Below are positions 21,609 through 28,930 of a stretch of DNA of 44,699 nt, piece by piece (positions within the stretch are counted from its first letter, which is position 1; each line of letters starts with the position of its first letter). The stretch lies in IMG/VR virus record IMGVR_UViG_3300020154_000001, positions 1 to 44,699 of that record. One strand, 5' to 3'. Below the pieces are notes generated by a model. It saw only the letters and a program-made list of their open reading frames with translations, was not told where the DNA came from and did not search any database. Both the position numbers and the translations under genes were made by a program. Origin of the DNA: a virus.

Positions 21609-24092
21609 TCAAAGGCGTCTGGAAGGGTGCACTCTCACCCATCGATTGCCACCCGCTGTGTGCTTTTTCACCCACCCGAGAGCCTTTAGGGCCTTCGATA
21701 TCGCGATTGAGTGGCGAAACACATCACCTTCCGGTACGCACATGCGTGCGGCGTCCAGAAAGCTCACCTTCGTTTTGCTGCGCAGCTGCTTTGCCAACAC
21801 CAGCTCATACGGATTGACCGCGCGCACTGCATGCGCTGCCTCGGCCTGCAGCTCCGCCTCATCGCTGGTTAGCCACCACTGCTCTCCCGCTGCGTACCGC
21901 AACGCAGCCTCGCGCCAAAGCTGCACTGCCTGCTTGCGCGTCATCGTGCATATCTTCGTGCAAGCCACTGGCCAGTAGCGACGGTTGGCTCGGTCGGAGA
22001 GAAAGTCATCGTCATTCGTCGTGCCGATGAAGACCATGCGACGCTGGTGCTCCTCAGCAGTGCGCGCATAAGGCGCACGAACGAAGTCTGTCTTGCGCGT
22101 AAAGAATGCCTTCAGTGACTCTTCTTGCGCGCCTCGCAGCGCACGCAGCTCGCTTACCTCTACCAGCAACCCACGCTGCATGACGAGCAAGCTATCCTTA
22201 TCGCGCGTGTCGAGCAGCTCCTGATAGCCAGAAGGAATGACCGACGCCAGCGTGCGAACAACCGATGTCTTCCCGATACCCTGCTCGCCCATGAGCACGA
22301 GCATCGTGTCTACCTGCGCACCGGGCCGCACCGCGCGCGCCACTGCCGCAATCAGCGTCTTCGCAGCCGCAGCGTCAGCGTACGCGCCGCGCTCAACACC
22401 CAAATGCCGATGCAGCCACTTGTCTAGCCGAGGCTTCAGCGTCGCTAGCTGCTCGCACGCCTCAGCAGCTGGCAGCAACGCTTCCGGAAACGCGACAAGG
22501 AAAGGGTCATACGATGTCATTCGCTCAACGAAGCCTTCGAACATCTCGCGAACCTTGTACGCTGCGCTCTTACGGCACCCGATGCTGTCTAGCCATGTGA
22601 CCAGCGTCTGCACCATTGCTCGCGGCTTGATTGCACCAGGGTGCATGCGGAAGATGTTCGTCTCAGTCAGCTCAAGCTCTGCTGTACGAGCGTTGACGCG
22701 AAAGCTATCTGCGAAGCCTGGGTAACGTGAGAAGATGGCAACGATGTTTGCATCAGTCGCGAGTATCTCATCACGCTGCATGAGAAGGCCTTCGCGCCAC
22801 GCCGATAAGTCTACAGGCTTAGCGTCTGCGATGGAGGCTTTGCATTGCTGCTCCGATAAGCCTGAGTGGAGCCGAAGCGTGTCAATCACCTTCTGCTCGC
22901 CGAGCACTTCCTTGTACTTGCCGAGCTGCGCACCAGCTTCATGCAGCGCTTTCTCAGAGCCTGCATTCTTCGCTAATCGCGCAAGTATCTGCTCCTGCAT
23001 CTCGCGCGCAGCTTCTTCCATCATGCGGCGAGTCTTGGCCGATTGCTGCGCCAGCCTGTCGCGCTCCATCGCTACGCCCCAAGCGATGCCTTCGAGCACA
23101 CGAGCAGTGTAAGCATCTGCGCCATGCTTCGTGTCGGGCAGCGCGGCGAAGCGCTCGCCCCACTTGACCGCGAGCCGCTCGGCTTCATCGCGCCACGTCT
23201 CATGACCGCGCTTCTTGTCGTTCCAAGTCTTCAGCGCGACTGCGGCGCCGAAGTAGGTACCCGCCTTGTAGGCGTCGAGGTAGGCCGAGGCTGATGTCGT
23301 GAGTGTTGCGCGAGCTCTCTTGATGGCTGCCTTGAACGCACCCTCTATCTGCGCGTCCGAGACATCGGCGCAACCCTTGGGGCGCTTGGTGAGCGGCGCA
23401 GCGGCGGGCTCGGGCTCGATGGCCGTGATGTCGAGCGGCGTCGTGACCCGAGGACCCTTCAACACCCCAAGGCGCTTGCCCTCCGGTCCTCCAATGGGGT
23501 CGGCGGTGTAGTGCGGCTGCACGGTGCGCCACGTGACAGGGTCCACGTGCTCGGTGCCCTTGAGCCATTGCCGGAGCTGTGCGCTCGTGAGCGGGGCGTC
23601 GAGCAGGAACCATAGGTGCAGCTTCGCGACCTTCACGTCGGTCCCTGCGGAGGCCGAGGCCTGCCACACGCAGCCAGCGGCGGCGAACGCTTCAGGCAGC
23701 AGACCCCTCACGTAGGCGGCATGGTCGTCGGTGTAAGGGAAAACCCTGAGGCTTTTTGGCAACACTACTGAATCGATGTCCAGCATGACCCAAGCCTGGC
23801 CAACATCTTCGAAATGTGAGCGCCTCCGCCTCAGTGGCGGCTCCGCGTCAGGACTGAGTGCGCCTCGAATCACACAGCGGTCAGGGTGTTTGGCTAGTCG
23901 TTTCAGACACTTGTGCAAGTCTCGTAGCGTGTCGAATGGCCACGCTTCAGCCGAAGTCAGACGAGATACTTTGTCGTAAGTAGCTCCAGTTGTTAGGTTT
24001 TTCGTTAGGGTACGACGTGAGGCGCGTATGACCGTCAAGCTTTGCATTGCGGCAGCTTGACGTGCACGAGCTACCGCTGGCAAGATGTCCAC
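21609..24092 (-). CDS. Primase-helicase: AEP-like primase + VapE/D5 helicase (827 aa)
   Basis: Replication protein that should prime and unwind DNA. The N-terminal half looks like an archaeo-eukaryotic-type primase: metal-binding Asp pair in WVMLDIDS (D105/D107) and a later His in KLHLWFLLD (about 159). The C-terminal half is a virulence-associated protein E type ATPase: Walker A GEQGIGKT (602-609), Walker B-like LLVEVSEL (642-649), KAFFTRKTDFVRAPY, sensor GTTN (690-693), and NRRYWPV with the arginine finger. The start is a GTG at 24092 without a good ribosome site; the ATG at 24047 is the alternative, which would remove 15 residues but no motif. A terminator follows (21552-21584). Confidence 0.85.
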   Translation of the reverse strand: MDILPAVARARQAAAMQSLTVIRASRRTLTKNLTTGATYDKVSRLTSAEAWPFDTLRDLHKCLKRLAKHPDRCVIRGALSPDAEPPLRRRRSHFEDVGQAWVMLDIDSVVLPKSLRVFPYTDDHAAYVRGLLPEAFAAAGCVWQASASAGTDVKVAKLHLWFLLDAPLTSAQLRQWLKGTEHVDPVTWRTVQPHYTADPIGGPEGKRLGVLKGPRVTTPLDITAIEPEPAAAPLTKRPKGCADVSDAQIEGAFKAAIKRARATLTTSASAYLDAYKAGTYFGAAVALKTWNDKKRGHETWRDEAERLAVKWGERFAALPDTKHGADAYTARVLEGIAWGVAMERDRLAQQSAKTRRMMEEAAREMQEQILARLAKNAGSEKALHEAGAQLGKYKEVLGEQKVIDTLRLHSGLSEQQCKASIADAKPVDLSAWREGLLMQRDEILATDANIVAIFSRYPGFADSFRVNARTAELELTETNIFRMHPGAIKPRAMVQTLVTWLDSIGCRKSAAYKVREMFEGFVERMTSYDPFLVAFPEALLPAAEACEQLATLKPRLDKWLHRHLGVERGAYADAAAAKTLIAAVARAVRPGAQVDTMLVLMGEQGIGKTSVVRTLASVIPSGYQELLDTRDKDSLLVMQRGLLVEVSELRALRGAQEESLKAFFTRKTDFVRAPYARTAEEHQRRMVFIGTTNDDDFLSDRANRRYWPVACTKICTMTRKQAVQLWREAALRYAAGEQWWLTSDEAELQAEAAHAVRAVNPYELVLAKQLRSKTKVSFLDAARMCVPEGDVFRHSIAISKALKALGWVKKHTAGGNRWVRVHPSRRL
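24033..24062. repeat. 8-bp inverted repeat at the primase-helicase start
   Basis: CGTCAAGC (24033-24040) and GCTTGACG (24055-24062) flank 14 nt that contain the alternative ATG (24047) of the primase-helicase. A perfect dyad at the start of the divergent region could be an operator or an mRNA hairpin controlling that start. Confidence 0.4.
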
Positions 24093-24136
24093 AGCTTTGC
24101 AGCTGGCGCCCTTCGGGGTGTGCGCGAACGCCAGGG

Positions 24137-24175
24137 GGCACCGGTGAGTTAGGCATCGGTGCCTCTTTTATTTTC
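24137..24175 (+). terminator. Plus-strand terminator or attenuator ahead of the replication operon
   Basis: GGCACCGGTG (24137-24146) and CATCGGTGCC (24154-24163) form a 10-bp stem with one G-U pair and a 7-nt loop, followed by TCTTTTATTTT. No plus-strand gene lies upstream, so it either stops antisense transcription from the left or attenuates a leader transcript of the operon starting at 24219. A TTGACA (24176-24181) follows directly, but no good -10 lies at the right distance. Confidence 0.7.
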
Positions 24176-24218
24176 TTGACAGCACCTCTGCCACAGCCGA
24201 CCCTCGGCCCTCCTAACT

Positions 24219-24980
24219 ATGACCATTCGCATCAGTGGTCCGGTCCGCCTACGCGGTGGCCGGTGGTTTTACGCGTCACCTTCCGCCATAGAGGCGTGGA
24301 ACCTGTGCCCGGCGCGCGCTGTTGCGAAGTACGTCGGAGGGTTCCGTGAGCCTACTACTCCAGCGATGGAAGAAGGTACGCGCCTACACCGAGTGACACA
24401 GCATGCGCTCGTGACTGGGCACATGCCCTCGATGACCGAGCGCGCTGTGCACAAGATAATAGGCGCGTTGCCTATCCCTATCGGCACGGTAGAGCCAAGG
24501 AACATCGAACGCGTGCTCCTGCTACCTGCGTTGAATGGCTTCATTGATTGGAGCGATGACTTCGGTAGACAAGGTGACCTGAAGTTCACGTCCAGCGTGA
24601 AGTACCAGAAGGCCAAAGACCCGCGCAAAGACGCGCAGCGTATCCTCTACGCGCTCGATTACTTCTATCGCGAACCCTTTGCCGCTGACTTGAAGCAAAC
24701 GTGGAGCGTGTCTCAGTTCAACGGCGCGAAGGCTCTGCGCCTTGACCACACCTGGACACGACGCAGCGCCAAAAAGAAATTCGCACTGCATGTGCATAAG
24801 CCTCTTGACATGCTACAAGAGGCCGTTCATAACCAACTCGACTGGCAGCGAGCACCGAAGAACTTTGAGAGTTGCCACGCGTATAACAAGCCCTGTCACA
24901 TGATTGCTAAGGGTTGCAAGCGCTCACTCAGTCAGCGGCTCGCGTCACAGAAACCCGGAACGATAAAGGTAGACCCCTAA
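24219..24980 (+). CDS. PD-(D/E)XK nuclease, RecB/Cas4-like with four-Cys cluster (253 aa)
   Basis: A RecB-family nuclease fold is visible: SPSAIEAWNLCPARA (20-34), His57 in EGTRLH, Asp110 in GFIDW, the core D120-L-K122 in GDLKF, and the Gln motif DAQRILYAL (Q140). Cys30 near the N-terminus and Cys219, Cys226 and Cys233 near the C-terminus match the arrangement of the Fe-S cluster in Cas4, AddB and Dna2. It should degrade or resect DNA ends from ssDNA. It is the first gene of the plus-strand block and overlaps the next start (TAATG). Such nucleases serve phage recombination or replication. No Cas1 or Cas2 is near, so it is not a CRISPR gene. No Shine-Dalgarno precedes the ATG. Confidence 0.8.
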   Translation: MTIRISGPVRLRGGRWFYASPSAIEAWNLCPARAVAKYVGGFREPTTPAMEEGTRLHRVTQHALVTGHMPSMTERAVHKIIGALPIPIGTVEPRNIERVLLLPALNGFIDWSDDFGRQGDLKFTSSVKYQKAKDPRKDAQRILYALDYFYREPFAADLKQTWSVSQFNGAKALRLDHTWTRRSAKKKFALHVHKPLDMLQEAVHNQLDWQRAPKNFESCHAYNKPCHMIAKGCKRSLSQRLASQKPGTIKVDP

Positions 24981-25213
24981 TGAACAAAGAACTGAAAAGC
25001 ACGCTTCGCGAGATGCAAGCGCCCGAGCTGACCGCTGTTATCAACTTCTCGAAAGAGCTGCGCGCTGAGAAGCGCGTCGCGGCGACTGAGGAGCGCGCTC
25101 AACTCAAAGCACGGCTTGCCGAGCTGACCGAAAAGCGCAACCGCGGTGAGAAGGTCGAGAGCCCCAAGAAGGGCAAGAAGGGCAAGCGCTCCAAGAAGGA
25201 AGCCGAGGCGTGA
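24980..25213 (+). CDS. Small basic coiled-coil protein (77 aa)
   Basis: ATG at 24980 overlaps the nuclease stop (TAATG); a longer upstream frame is rejected. The N-terminal 50 residues are helical and charged (MNKELKSTLREMQAPELTAV, then QLKARLAELTEKRN). The C-terminus is a Lys-rich tail (SPKKGKKGKRSKKEAEA). The form recalls H-NS-like or histone-tail-like DNA binders. As a small, abundant-type basic protein it is one candidate for reading the genome-wide octamer, but nothing in the sequence shows that. Confidence 0.65.
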   Translation: MNKELKSTLREMQAPELTAVINFSKELRAEKRVAATEERAQLKARLAELTEKRNRGEKVESPKKGKKGKRSKKEAEA

Positions 25214-25743
25214 AGCGCGTCCAACACCCTGGTGGCTACGCAGTATTGGCAGGCCAGGGTGTTGTGCGGATAGAGCAGAAGGGGCCGCACTGCTTTTGGG
25301 TCGGCTCGCAGTACATAACGGATAACCTAACTGATGCCGAGGCGCTGAAGGCTCGATACGAGCGGCGCCGTTTAGAGGACCACATGGGCAAGAAGACAAA
25401 GTCGGAACCAAAGAACGCGAAGAACACAGGCCGCGGCAAGGGCGGCAAGTCGTCGGATGACGACGATGACGACGATGACGAGGATGAGGACGACGAAGAC
25501 GAGTCACCGAAGTCTAAGAAGCTTGCTCGGAAGACCAAGGGCGGCAAGGTCAACGCGCCGGAGTCAGATGACGACGATGACGACGATGACGACGAGTCGG
25601 ATGACGATGACGACGACGACGATGACGACGACGACGACGAGGATGAAGCCCCGAAGAAGGTCGGCAAAGGCAAATCCGACAAGTTTGACCGTGTGAAGGC
25701 TGCGAAGCTTGCACAGCAGCTTGTTGATATGCTGAAGCCGTAA
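25210..25743 (+). CDS. Poly-aspartate protein, possible DNA mimic (177 aa)
   Basis: The GTG at 25210 overlaps the previous stop (GTGA). The first 57 residues (MKRVQHPGGYAVLAGQGVVR...) form a small compact domain. Then come Lys-rich linkers and three almost pure Asp/Glu runs, the longest about 17 residues, encoded by GAC/GAT repeats near 25456-25505 and 25568-25645. The C-terminus returns to a basic helix (DKFDRVKAAKLAQQLVDML). Extreme acidity suggests a DNA mimic (anti-restriction, histone-like chaperone) or a partner of the basic protein encoded just before it. An internal ATG at 25384 could give a shorter acidic form. Confidence 0.7.
   Translation: MKRVQHPGGYAVLAGQGVVRIEQKGPHCFWVGSQYITDNLTDAEALKARYERRRLEDHMGKKTKSEPKNAKNTGRGKGGKSSDDDDDDDDEDEDDEDESPKSKKLARKTKGGKVNAPESDDDDDDDDDESDDDDDDDDDDDDDEDEAPKKVGKGKSDKFDRVKAAKLAQQLVDMLKP
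25222..25264. repeat. 11-bp inverted repeat built from two octamer sites
   Basis: CAACACCCTGG (25222-25232) and CCAGGGTGTTG (25254-25264) are perfect inverted copies 21 nt apart, inside the start of the poly-Asp gene. Both contain the genome-wide octamer. The arms extend three bases beyond the octamer, so the pair can form a stable cruciform or RNA hairpin. Confidence 0.6.
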
Positions 25744-25951
25744 GAGTTCCCCTAGTAGCTGCCGATTCGCATGAGGGCAGCGAACGGGTCAGCGCTAGCA
25801 GACCGCGAGATAGTCTGCTTTACCGCCGCATCGTTCAACTAGGACGCCCAGCACGGCCGATAAATGGGAATCTGGGTATGCTGTTTAGACACAGCTGCGG
25901 CGACCGCGCAAAAGCTCCGCGCTAGCATCGGCGGACCAGCTTACCTGCGTG
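25744..25951 (+). other. Intergenic stretch before tRNA-Trp
   Basis: No ORF with support. A small hairpin, GCAGAC (25798-25803) with GTCTGC (25813-25818) followed by TTT, may end the upstream operon, but the stem is weak. I see no tmRNA or second tRNA. Confidence 0.4.
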
Positions 25952-26000
25952 CGCCCAACACTCACCTGCCGCCATGACATAATGTAGGGAGTGTTGGGCG
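25952..26000. repeat. 12-bp perfect inverted repeat next to tRNA-Trp, made of two octamers
   Basis: CGCCCAACACTC (25952-25963) and GAGTGTTGGGCG (25989-26000) enclose 25 nt. The right arm ends six bases before the tRNA. The spacer holds GACATAATG with a CATAAT -10-like hexamer, so the dyad could be an operator over a tRNA promoter. It is the longest octamer-based palindrome that I found and it lies in non-coding DNA. Confidence 0.65.
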
Positions 26001-26005
26001 ATTCT

Positions 26006-26077
26006 TGGTCACTAGCACAACGGCAGTGCATCCGATTCCAAATCGGAAGGTTCTACGTTCGAATCGTAGGTGGCCAG
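26006..26077 (+). tRNA. tRNA-Trp (anticodon CCA)
   Basis: All arms fold. The acceptor stem is TGGTCAC/GTGGCCA with one G-U pair, and the D stem is GCAC/GTGC with loop AACGGCA. The anticodon stem is TCCGA/TCGGA with loop TTCCAAA, giving anticodon CCA for UGG codons. A 5-nt variable loop follows, then T stem CTACG/CGTAG with loop TTCGAAT. It has 72 nt including the discriminator G and no encoded CCA tail. It may support Trp-containing phage proteins or replace a host tRNA cleaved by a defence nuclease. No integrase or att repeat was seen, so it is not an integration remnant. Confidence 0.92.
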
Positions 26078-26079
26078 CC

Positions 26080-26136
26080 GCCCCGGTTGCATCAAACAAC
26101 CTCCAAAACGAATCTTCTGAAGACTGCAACCGGGGC
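26080..26136 (+). terminator. Long-loop inverted repeat after tRNA-Trp
   Basis: GCCCCGGTTGCA (26080-26091) and TGCAACCGGGGC (26125-26136) are perfect 12-nt inverted copies separated by 33 nt and followed by TTT. The GC-rich stem could end or process the tRNA transcript. The long loop makes it an atypical terminator. Confidence 0.5.
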
Positions 26137-26154
26137 TTTACCTAACGAGGCACC

Positions 26155-26379
26155 ATGTCACCCGAAGACCAGCATAAGACCGTAGTCAATATTCTATCTG
26201 TCGGCTTACGGCATGCGTGCCGAGGCGAAAGACAAGTGGCTCTTGCTCGTAAGTACCCTGATGTAGACATGCAGGCAGCTACTTTTGAAGCATTCAATAT
26301 GACGCGAGACTGCATGCCGGAACGCGAATACTTTGCAACGCTTGAAGCTGCGGCGCGCAAAGCTAACGAGGCGTTATGA
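26155..26379 (+). CDS. Hypothetical helical protein (74 aa)
   Basis: ATG at 26155 with CGAGG upstream. The sequence (MSPEDQHKTVVNILSVGLRH...) is helical and charged with an even hydrophobic pattern. No motif recognised. It ends in an ATGA overlap with a 32-aa membrane peptide, so it belongs to the plus operon restarting after the tRNA. Confidence 0.6.
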   Translation: MSPEDQHKTVVNILSVGLRHACRGERQVALARKYPDVDMQAATFEAFNMTRDCMPEREYFATLEAAARKANEAL

Positions 26380-26474
26380 ACCACTACGAAGGGGCAGGCT
26401 GTACCATCTACCTACTCACAGTAGCTGCAACCATCTTCGCAGCAATCGCCTTAGCGGGTTGGAGGGCTTTATGA
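26376..26474 (+). CDS. 32-aa single-pass membrane peptide
   Basis: ATG at 26376 in an ATGA overlap, TGA at 26472-26474 overlapping the next start. The peptide (MNHYEGAGCTIYLLTVAATI, then FAAIALAGWRAL) has one membrane segment. It is coupled on both sides, which supports real translation. Confidence 0.6.
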   Translation: MNHYEGAGCTIYLLTVAATIFAAIALAGWRAL

Positions 26475-26992
26475 GCCAGATTGACGACCAGCTGCGAGCC
26501 GAAGTGGAGCGCCTGCGCGAGGCGCTCAGCAAGCTGGCCGCTGCGCACCACTCCATGCACGAAGAGTGTCAGCGTCTGCGCGTCGGGGAGTTAGAAGCAC
26601 AGGCTAGGGCAATCGCCGCCGACCAGAACATCCAGCGCATCAAGCAACTCGAGAACAAGTCGCGGCACAGAGGGAACATGAGCGACAACGATGAGCAACT
26701 CAAGCGTCTAGGTCTATGCGCTGCGCAGCTGCACGCAATGCAGCCTGGCGGCGAGAACTGCGGCGCGTTGTGGCAAATGCACATTGCTAGTGTTGTGGAA
26801 GAGATGGCTGAGCTTGTCGGGTGCAAAGCGCCCGCACCGCTCCTCAACACCCTAGCTGGCTACCGTGAAGCGTGCACGAAAGGCGATATCCGAGAGCGCA
26901 TGCGCCTGGTCGAGCAAGCACACGAGTGCCTCGAAGGTTGGCTGGCGAAGATTGCTGTAGAGGCCCGAGATGCCAAGACCGCGAAAAGCTGA
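26471..26992 (+). CDS. Coiled-coil hypothetical protein (173 aa)
   Basis: I start at the ATG at 26471 (MSQIDDQLRAEVERLREALS), with GGAGGG five bases upstream; the open frame begins further 5' without a site. Residues 1-65 form a coiled coil. Residues 70-173 form a helical domain with HIASVVEEMAELVGC. An internal ATG at 26679 (MSDNDEQL) could give the second domain alone. The VVEEMAEL segment recalls MazG/all-alpha NTP pyrophosphatases, but the metal-binding ExxE pattern is too incomplete to claim. Confidence 0.6.
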   Translation: MSQIDDQLRAEVERLREALSKLAAAHHSMHEECQRLRVGELEAQARAIAADQNIQRIKQLENKSRHRGNMSDNDEQLKRLGLCAAQLHAMQPGGENCGALWQMHIASVVEEMAELVGCKAPAPLLNTLAGYREACTKGDIRERMRLVEQAHECLEGWLAKIAVEARDAKTAKS

Positions 26993-27176
26993 TGTCAGCA
27001 GCTGCGGCGAGTGCCCGCTCGAAGCATACAGCGGCTGTCAACACCCCGATGCTGTCGGCGAGCAGCGGTATATCGGCGCAGTCGCTGAATACTCAGACAG
27101 ACACACTCGCCCCGATTGGTGCCCTCTGCGGCTACGTGACCTGTTGATATGCGAAGCCCCGGAACCATCAAGCTGA
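26970..27176 (+). CDS. Small Cys-rich protein (68 aa)
   Basis: ATG at 26970 after GAGG, overlapping the previous gene by 23 nt. The basic start MPRPRKADVSS is followed by CGECPLEAYSGCQHPD, a likely zinc site, and a later WCPLRLRDLLIC. Similar short Cys-rich proteins occur in many phages near replication genes. Function unknown. Confidence 0.55.
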   Translation: MPRPRKADVSSCGECPLEAYSGCQHPDAVGEQRYIGAVAEYSDRHTRPDWCPLRLRDLLICEAPEPSS

Positions 27177-28930
27177 GTGTTGGCCCTAACTCTACCACTG
27201 AGCGCGTGCAGCGCTTCCAAGGAGTCCCACGTGATGAAGAGTGGCAACGAATCAACGGACTACCCAGACGACACTGGACCGGCACGCAAGCTGAAAGAGC
27301 TGTTGCTCGACTCACCAAAAGACTTCGACGTAACGGCAGCAGTCGGGTTCTATGGCGCGACCAGGCAATCTGCCTATCTGAAATCGGTTGGTATGGAGGC
27401 ATTGTCGGAGGTATTCGGGTCAGTGGGGGGAAGACTCTTATTAGTTTCCTTGCTGGAACTATGCTTGCCGATTGCCCGCGTCCCCTTCTTATCACTCCTA
27501 GCAAGTCTATCAAGTCGGGTAAGGTCGCAGCAGCCTACGACGAGGAGCGAGAGCATTGGCGAATCCGAGACGACTATGCTTGGATTGCCTACGAGTATAT
27601 ACAGCGGCCAGACTACATTGACTACCTCGATAACTACAGGCCCGGACTCCTGGTCTTGGATGAAGCTCACCATGCAGGGCGGTACGACACTAGCCGAACT
27701 GCGCGCATCGGGGCTTACCTTAGAGACAATCCCGAAGTTCCTTGCATCGTTCTCACAGGTAGCCTTATTGCATCGAGGGTCGTGAATGATAGTCTCACTC
27801 TATGCGCTTGGGCAAGACGTGAGCACACGCCTCTACCTCTACCGTCTGCAAAACTCACTCAGCGATTTTGGAAGCTGGCACTGGACACACCACAACGTGC
27901 GGAGCCCGGAGCGCTACGTGCTTGGTGTAGGCGTGGCGAGTCGTCAGTCGCGGGTGTTGGGAGGCGTTATTATGAAACACCTGGAGTGGTGTGCAGCTCC
28001 GGGGAGAACGTCATCGGCACAAGCCTTGCCGCTGACACGCAGCTTATTCGAAGTCTTGAGCCGAAGGTCACCGAAGCGTTTGCACATGTACGCAAAGGTC
28101 TGGCCCCTGATGGCTCAGAGCTACTGGATACCGATGGCCGTCGAACGTGGTTGGTCTCGCAAACACTCGCGCTAGGATTCTATTATGTCTATGACCCTGA
28201 ACCGCCTCCTGATTGGCTTGATGCGTGGCGTAACTGGTGTTCCTACTACCGGGAACACGTCCGGTCAGGTGACTGTCGATGCGATACTGAGAAGAAGGTC
28301 AAGGAACATATCGATGCATCTGACAGTGAGTGTTGGCCACTCGCCGAGTGGCTGGACATCAAGTCTAGCTATAAGCTGCAACGCAAGGCAATCTGGCTCG
28401 GGAACGATGCGATTCATCGTGCGGCCAAATGGCTGGATAAGCATCCACACGGAATCGTCTGGACGCAGTTCCCTGCGTTCGGTGCGCGCTTGGCCGCCAG
28501 CACTGGAAGGCCCTACTACCACACCAACGCACGAGACAAGCGCAGCGGGCGTAGCATCACGGAACACCCGAAAGGTGAACCTTGCATAGCGTCGCTCTCG
28601 ACGTGCAGCGAAGACCTGAACCTGCAGCGACAGTTCTGCGATAACCTCTACGTCGCGCCACCGGGAACGGGCGCGCATATCGAGCAAAGCACAGCTCGAA
28701 CACACCGGTACGGCAGCACGTTTGACGAAGTAACCAGCACCTTCTGGCTGGCCTGCGCCGAGAACCGGGATAACTTGAGTGTTGCGAAGGGGAGGGAACG
28801 CTCCGCAGCCGAGATGACTGGCGATAGCAGTCGCAAGATGCTTATCGCCGACTGGACACAAGCGACTCTACGTAACCTAACCGGCCCTCAATGGGCTAAG
28901 ACGAAGATAGCAAAGGAACTGAAACGATGA
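27149..28930 (+). CDS. SF2 DEAH-type helicase (593 aa)
   Basis: ATP-dependent DNA helicase or translocase. Motif I is VSGGKTL (91-97), motif II is DEAH in LLVLDEAHHAGRY (171-174), and motif III is LTGS (202-205). A motif VI-like segment EQSTARTHRYG occurs in the C-terminal RecA domain. Length and motif order match small phage SF2 helicases of the UvsW/restriction-helicase type. No strong ribosome site precedes the ATG at 27149, and a stretch with AAGGAG at about 27219 opens another frame that I reject. It lies between the Cas4-like nuclease and the polymerase, so a replication or recombination role is likely. Confidence 0.82.
   Translation: MRSPGTIKLSVGPNSTTERVQRFQGVPRDEEWQRINGLPRRHWTGTQAERAVARLTKRLRRNGSSRVLWRDQAICLSEIGWYGGIVGGIRVSGGKTLISFLAGTMLADCPRPLLITPSKSIKSGKVAAAYDEEREHWRIRDDYAWIAYEYIQRPDYIDYLDNYRPGLLVLDEAHHAGRYDTSRTARIGAYLRDNPEVPCIVLTGSLIASRVVNDSLTLCAWARREHTPLPLPSAKLTQRFWKLALDTPQRAEPGALRAWCRRGESSVAGVGRRYYETPGVVCSSGENVIGTSLAADTQLIRSLEPKVTEAFAHVRKGLAPDGSELLDTDGRRTWLVSQTLALGFYYVYDPEPPPDWLDAWRNWCSYYREHVRSGDCRCDTEKKVKEHIDASDSECWPLAEWLDIKSSYKLQRKAIWLGNDAIHRAAKWLDKHPHGIVWTQFPAFGARLAASTGRPYYHTNARDKRSGRSITEHPKGEPCIASLSTCSEDLNLQRQFCDNLYVAPPGTGAHIEQSTARTHRYGSTFDEVTSTFWLACAENRDNLSVAKGRERSAAEMTGDSSRKMLIADWTQATLRNLTGPQWAKTKIAKELKR

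Noticed and set aside
24219-24980. Cas4-like gene as part of a CRISPR-Cas locus
   Set aside because: No repeats, Cas1, Cas2 or effectors nearby. The context is phage replication.
26006-26136. tRNA gene as an integration site (attachment core)
   Set aside because: No integrase gene and no second copy of the tRNA 3' end in the window. The gene looks like an intact, functional phage tRNA.
26471-26992. MazG-like nucleotide pyrophosphohydrolase call from a VVEEMAEL segment
   Set aside because: The remaining metal-binding motifs (second ExxE/D helix) cannot be identified, so only a hypothetical protein is reported.
27177-27785. Plus-strand ORF overlapping the SF2 helicase, with an AAGGAG site before an internal ATG near 27234
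   Set aside because: It overlaps helicase motifs I-III in another frame and its second half is low-complexity Ser/Leu/Thr. The helicase frame is clearly coding. Dual coding would need expression evidence.
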